Positions 60,406 to 64,000 of a stretch of DNA of 64,000 nucleotides are shown piece after piece. The DNA lies in NCBI RefSeq assembly GCF_905147045.1, contig NC_065902.1:8811377-8875376 (forward strand), in the 5' to 3' direction. The DNA is from Nymphalis io (Eukaryota > Arthropoda > Insecta > Lepidoptera > Nymphalidae). Positions within the stretch are counted from its first letter, which is position 1. Each line of letters begins with the position of its first letter. Below the pieces are notes generated by a model that worked only from the letters and a program-made list of their open reading frames with translations, searched no databases and had not been told where the DNA came from. Position numbers and translations under genes: made by a program.

Positions 60406-61251
60406 TTAATATTATAGCTATTGTTAATAGAAATTTAATTTATACTCAGTGGTTGGGCTTTGTGCAACCCCTGGGGTTAGATCACTTATTCAATCGCTAA
60501 AAATCACTACTTAGTATAATTGTTGTGGTCCGATTTTAAAAATGAATGAGCTAGCTAAACTCTTAATGTGATGTCAAAGAATTATTAATATACAGCACCA
60601 ATGACTATGGCAGATAGAGACCACTTACCCTGAGATACCAAAGTTGACAGTTATAAATAATATCTACATGTATATGTCTAACTAATTAGCACACACAAAA
60701 TGCTCCGTCGAAAAACAATGACGTAAAAAACTAGTCACTCACACGTAAAATCACGTATCCCACACTAAAACAAATATTAAAAGAAACCTTATATGAAAAA
60801 CAACGCAACGTAACGTTTCATATAATCCACAATACAAATCGTTTGATTCGCACAATATGTTTGGTAACAGCGACAAATGTTTGCAAAACACGACGCACGG
60901 CCTTATTGAGATTACCCGAACAAATGATCTCGCATAAAACCATTGTTTCAACTATTACGTTTCAGCTCACCTAACATATAACATAAATATAAAGTACGAA
61001 TAAATTTACGGACGATTTTAATCATAAATATATAAACATGTGTACTTGATACATTCAAACATGTTTTTAATTTTGTTTTGCATACTTTAACAGAACTATT
61101 ATAAATTGCTTGAATTTTCTTTTATATTTTTGCTTTGCTTATGCTGTGTCTGCATATATGTAGTAAGATAGTATTTATTGTTGTATTGTTAAACCATTGA
61201 ATTAAGCATACCTCTGTAATATACATCTTTGTATTATAGTTACTTTACTTT
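60406..61251. other. Unassigned AT-rich stretch
   Basis: The first part (ttgggctttgtgcaacccct near 60453) weakly recalls the start of element C but cannot be followed. No gene is recognised; the minus frame at 60751-60951 has no domain. Confidence 0.4.
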
Positions 61252-61531
61252 ACTGGTGGTAGGGCTTTGTGCAAGCTCGTCTGGGTAGGTACCACCCACT
61301 CATCAGATATTCTACCGCAAAACAGCAATACTTGATATTGTTGTGTTCCGGTTTGAAGGGTGAGTGAGCCAGTGTAATTACAGGCACAAGGGACATAAAA
61401 TCTTAGTTCCCAAGGTTGGTGGCGCATTGGATATGTAAGCGATGGTTGACATTTCTTACAATGCCAATGTCTAAGAGCGTTGGTGACCACTTACCATCAG
61501 GTGGCCCATATGCTCGTCCGCCTTCCTATTC

Positions 61532-61598
<67 letters not shown>

Positions 61599-61625
61599 AA
61601 AAAAAAAAAAAAAAAAGAAAAAAAA
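61252..61625 (+). repeat. Element C, complete copy with 91-base A tract
   Basis: The full element starts at actggtggtagggctttgtg and ends ccttcctattctat before an A tract at 61535-61625, of which 61535-61596 is uninterrupted A (62 bases). It is the only plus-strand intact copy. The 3' region contains accacttaccatcaggtgg (61486-61504), shared with the LINE end at 31335-31353. There is no recognisable tRNA head. Confidence 0.95.
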
Positions 61626-61640
61626 GTGTAAATAATACAC

Positions 61641-62003
61641 TGACTACCTCGTTGGTCTAGTGGCTTGATGTATAGATCCGAAGGTCCTGGGTTTAATTCC
61701 CAGGTCGGGCCAATAAAAGGTTATTGGGTTTCTCTGGCAGAAAATTCTCAGTAGCAGCCCAGAGTCTGGAAGTTGGAAGTGTGTACAATTTCGCGCCTCG
61801 AAAAGCACGTAAAGCACGTCGGTCCTGCGCCTGAACTCTTTCCGGTCGTGTCGGATTGCCGTCCCATCGGATTATGAGAGTTAGAAATAAAGAGTGCACC
61901 CGTGTTTGTGCACCATAATATCTCCTGCGTAGTTGGCTAATCTCTCTTGAGATTGGCCGCCGTGGCCGAAGTCGGTCTGAAGGACATTATATTATTATTA
62001 TAG
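61641..62003 (+). repeat. SINE B, full-length copy
   Basis: The head tgactacctcgttggtctag, with B-box-like gggtttaattccc, is followed by the body (ggaagttggaagtgtgtaca, gtgcacccgtgtttgtgcac, tagttggctaatctctcttg) and a 3' end ggacattatattattatta. The tail is ATT-type. It starts about 15 bases after the A tract of element C. Confidence 0.93.
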
Positions 62004-63555
62004 TGTATTATATTAAAAACTAGAGCTATTTAAAGCACTTATATACTAACTACTATTTTGTTTAATCTAATATTAAAAAGATGAATTTGCGGAGTGCAGC
62101 AAGCTTATTATAATGTAAAAAGCATCGTTTTCCTTATAATGTATATTTAATTACTTAATCTTAAAAATCTGCACGAAAATTCTATTCTGACTTTCATATG
62201 TCTTTTATAGATAGATTAGGCACAGTGACTAAGAGCTTTTTTTATATCAATAGTTTACACATTAGGCAACTTAATTGAGCTAAATTAAATATATATGAAG
62301 AAACTATTACAACATTTCTATTTTATACATCATTTTTATAATGCAAATTCTGACGGATTCTATTTCAAAAATATCGATTCTCTGCCTATACGTAATCGAT
62401 TGAGACGAGACAATTGCATTTGACATTATCGCGTACGCAAAATAAGATAAATCGATAACTTTACAGTCTTAAGGGGTAAGTTAATCTTACTTCAACTGAT
62501 GCGTGTACATTTATATATATTTAAAAAATACATTAAGTTCTAATTTGTTTTTTTTCTGATCCAATTCATTTAAGACATTTGTCTAAACATATTATAACGG
62601 ATAGTTATCGCCAGCGTCACAACGATGCGCCAGTAAGCCAGCCTTACCTTTGCTGCCTTACAAGATAATTATAAAATACTGACTTTAGTCGCTTGGTAGC
62701 ACACGTATGGCACGAGCTTAAGAGATAATTCCACTGCTCGGTCATTTGTGCTTGACACGGTTGCACACTTTGTACACACGATTTAAAAAAAATGACAAGT
62801 ATTTCGGCCAGAATGCAGTCTGATTTTAGTTAAAAATTGTTTCATCATTTATTGGACTATATTCAACATTTTACCCCGTCATAAAAAATAAAGCTTTCGA
62901 AGCTAAAGAGTTTTAATCAAACGTAACATACTGACGGTTTTAAACTAAATTTATATTAAGTTTTACACTTATCGCGCCTCGAATGTCTACCTCACGACAC
63001 GAATCGTGTTTATAATAGAAATCAATAAGTATAATATTTATTAATATTTTTTTACCAAGTTATTTGTTAATTTTTTTAATGTATTTTTAACAAAACCGAA
63101 CATTGGTTTCGTTATAAAATATTTCTATTTGATAAGAAAAATATTGTTGGAAACGCGCTCGCCGCACGATAACTGTTGGTGGAAGCACGCGTCCTTTATT
63201 TATGGGACAAGCTCCATATTTTACAAGTACAAGAATTATGTACAACATATGCGATATTTAATTTAAATTATTAAACTATGTTTTATATAATTTAATATAA
63301 ATTTAATTTAAAAATTTAAATACTAAGACTATGTCATAACCATTACTCTGTTCTATTTATAAATTAACAATGTTCTCGAAATTATTTTAATCGAAATTAA
63401 AATTTTCTTTTAGACATATTTGTAACGTAATTCGTTCTCAGTATTCATTAATTACATTAATTAGTTTGAATTAACATGGGTGAAAATTAAATTCCAAGAT
63501 CGTCCTTAACAAAAGCGTGAAAAAAATAAATCGATCGATCGTTCTTATTATTGTC
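62004..63555. other. Unassigned stretch
   Basis: AT-rich with GC-richer patches at about 62600-62770 and 63150-63195. No gene or repeat is recognised. Confidence 0.45.
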
Positions 63556-63852
63556 TTTTTTATAATATTTGTGTTATAGGTAGGTGAACGGCCAAATGGG
63601 CCATCTGATGGTAAGTGGTCACCACCATTGACATTAGCGATGTAAGATATATAAACATTCTTTACATCGCTAATGTGCTACCACCCTTGGGAACTACGAT
63701 ATTATGTCAACTACAGAGTTCCACGGGCTCACTCACCCGTGAAACCGAAACTCAACAATAATTATTACTGCTGTTTAGCGGTAGAATATCTGAGTGATGA
63801 GTGGGGGCTACTTACTCAGACGGGCTTGAGCAAAACCCTGACCGCCCACTAG
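63556..63852 (-). repeat. Older element C copy, nearly complete
   Basis: A short T tract, then taggtgaacggccaaatggg, ccatctgatggtaagtggtc, ctaccacccttgggaactac, gtttagcggtagaatatctg and gacgggcttgagcaaaaccc. It is diverged from the young copies, with a small internal duplication around ttacatcgctaatgt. Confidence 0.88.
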
Positions 63853-64000
63853 TCCACCTAGTCTAATGGCTATTAAGTATAATTCCAGGGTAAGTAAAAG
63901 TCTTTGAGATTTCTATCAAGAAATTAGGAAGTCGGCAGTTTTGTACTCCTCCCTGCGTCCGTGATTGATTGCCGAGTCATATTGCCATTCCATCGGAAGA
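63853..64000 (+). repeat. Old SINE B copy, cut by window edge
   Basis: Decayed blocks tagtctaatggct, attccagggt, gaagtcggcagttttgtact and gattgccgagtcatattgcc, then ttccatcgga, follow the SINE B order. It runs off the end of the window. Confidence 0.5.

Noticed and set aside
17050..61490. A frame beginning MVTNALRHWHCKKC found at 17050, 53709 and 61490 (minus) that looks like a small protein family
   Set aside because: All instances lie inside element C in the antisense direction. The similarity follows from the young age of the copies, and older copies (11620, 63556) do not keep the frame.
61416..61631. Open frame with a long lysine run
   Set aside because: It is the poly(A) tail of element C read as codons.
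1..64000. CRISPR arrays, operons, integrated viral genes, rRNA
   Set aside because: No regularly spaced repeats, no compact gene strings, no recognisable viral proteins and no rRNA-like sequence were found on reading both strands.

Overview
This window looks like gene-poor nuclear DNA from a lepidopteran insect, probably a butterfly. The sequence is strongly AT-rich and has no operons or long open reading frames. It is loaded with short tRNA-headed retroposons and decayed non-LTR retrotransposons of the types common in Lepidoptera. The most frequent SINE (called SINE A here) resembles the Metulj-type SINEs I remember from Heliconius. That assignment is from memory and was not checked against a database. 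I recognise no complete single-copy protein-coding gene, rRNA, functional tRNA or CRISPR array. The window is best read as intergenic or intronic DNA.

Repeat families named here: SINE A (about 300 bp, tRNA-like head, tail of short TAC-type repeats, about 18 copies of different ages). SINE B (about 350 bp, a different tRNA-like head, ATT tail, 6 copies). SINE D (60122-60405) and a related tRNA-headed element at 18073-18311. Element C (about 290 bp plus poly(A), 9 copies). It has no recognisable tRNA head, and it shares a 19-bp 3' block with a CR1/jockey-like LINE. There are also scattered pieces of at least one other very common lepidopteran dispersed repeat. Autonomous-type LINE remnants are an RTE-like element at 9613-10850 (reverse transcriptase lacking its catalytic FADD block), an RTE 3' end at 20198-20335, an R1-like 3' half with RNase H and a CCHC knuckle at 45771-46621, and two CR1/jockey-like 3' ends at 23014-23376 and 31284-31392.

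Layout: 1-9 kb is AT-rich with SINE A copies and a folded element C. 9.6-10.9 kb holds the RTE LINE. 11-16.9 kb is mostly unassigned, with one GC-richer patch at 12.8-13.1 kb. 16.9-17.4 kb is a clear nest of element C inside SINE B. 18-31 kb mixes SINEs, a C/LINE nest and a three-part SINE A cluster at 28.2-28.9 kb. 37.1-38.2 kb has two SINE A copies with target-site duplications, one carrying an inverted copy of its own tail. 40-44 kb has two weak candidates for real coding sequence. 47-53 kb has almost no recognisable repeats. 53.6-64 kb is again repeat-dense, with a recently inserted element C that keeps a 91-base A tract.

The features do not act together as a pathway. They record successive retroposition. 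The SINEs and element C need enzymes supplied by LINEs, and every LINE visible here is disabled, so any mobilising copies lie elsewhere. Boundaries of old copies are approximate, and percentages and family names were judged by eye.
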